Made by a program: the position numbers and the translations under genes. The notes beneath the pieces were generated by a model. It made no database searches. It was not told the origin of the DNA and saw only the letters and a list, made by a program, of their open reading frames with translations. A stretch of DNA of 14,095 nt from Nitrospirae bacterium RBG_13_39_12. GTDB lineage: Bacteria; Nitrospirota; Thermodesulfovibrionia; Thermodesulfovibrionales; SM23-35. Below are positions 14,023 through 14,095 of the stretch, piece by piece; within the stretch, counting starts at the first letter, position 1; each line of letters opens with the position of its first letter. The DNA lies in NCBI GenBank assembly GCA_001805125.1, contig MHEF01000102.1:25069-39163 (forward strand). The letters run 5' to 3'.

Positions 14023-14060
14023 CCCGAAAAATACATTTGCTGATAGGCATATATGCCTAT
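14018..14060. repeat. Second copy of the AACCCGAAAAAT end motif with palindrome
   Basis: The sequence TTAACCCGAAAAATACATTT starts at 14019 and overlaps the stop codon of the response regulator. It matches the left end of the 5250 element, and the following ATAGGCATATATG matches its GGTAAGCATATGTG. Bases 14043-14060 form a perfect 18-base palindrome with seven or more stem pairs. The right end, if any, lies beyond the window. The hairpin might also serve as a terminator, but no T-run follows it. Confidence 0.55.
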
Positions 14061-14095
14061 ATTATAATTATCATATCAGGGATAATACTAAATAT

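Overview
The window looks like the chromosome of a diderm (Gram-negative-type), moderately AT-rich bacterium. LPS-transport gene lptB and a lipoprotein gene point to an outer membrane. The lptB-rpoN-hpf-rapZ order, a DUF2155-like lipoprotein, a HEAT protein resembling the Desulfovibrio DVU0298 type and the tone of the proteins suggest Nitrospirota or a former deltaproteobacterial lineage. This placement is inference; no rRNA is present. I see no phage, integrase, transposase, CRISPR array or defence cassette. Most of the window is housekeeping and signalling genes, and the more unusual signals lie in the spacers.

Bases 1-3500: a tight plus-strand operon of lptB (5' end cut off by the window), rpoN (sigma-54), hpf (long-form ribosome hibernation factor) and rapZ. 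The genes overlap as TAATG and ATGA or are 15 bases apart. Bases 3501-5357: a gene-poor stretch with a GC-rich palindromic repeat, tRNA-Ser(GCT), a nested inverted-repeat region, a lipoprotein gene with a DUF2155-like domain, and a roughly 90-bp element with terminal inverted repeats just upstream of the next gene. Bases 5358-8500: an unrecognised conserved-looking soluble protein, mutS2, and directly after it a broken remnant of an exonuclease III gene (xthA). Bases 8549-9501: a small minus-strand protein and a divergent HEAT-repeat protein. Bases 9704-12184: tRNA-Arg(ACG), a TPR protein, a convergent HD-domain phosphohydrolase and tadA. TadA is the enzyme expected to convert A34 of tRNA-Arg(ACG) to inosine, and that tRNA lies 2 kb upstream. 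Bases 12280-14022: tRNA-Ser(CGA), a minus-strand DUF488 protein, and a response regulator with a GGDEF (diguanylate cyclase) output that keeps its phospho-acceptor, GGEEF and inhibitory-site residues. A motif matching the terminal repeat of the 5250-5340 element starts on the stop codon of that last gene.

The best candidates for new observations are the dispersed element with AACCCGAAAAATGCA-like ends, its possible capture of the start region of the 5358 gene, the xthA remnant behind mutS2, the Smr-domain substitutions in MutS2, and the nested inverted repeat behind tRNA-Ser(GCT). I found no convincing complete new system in the window.
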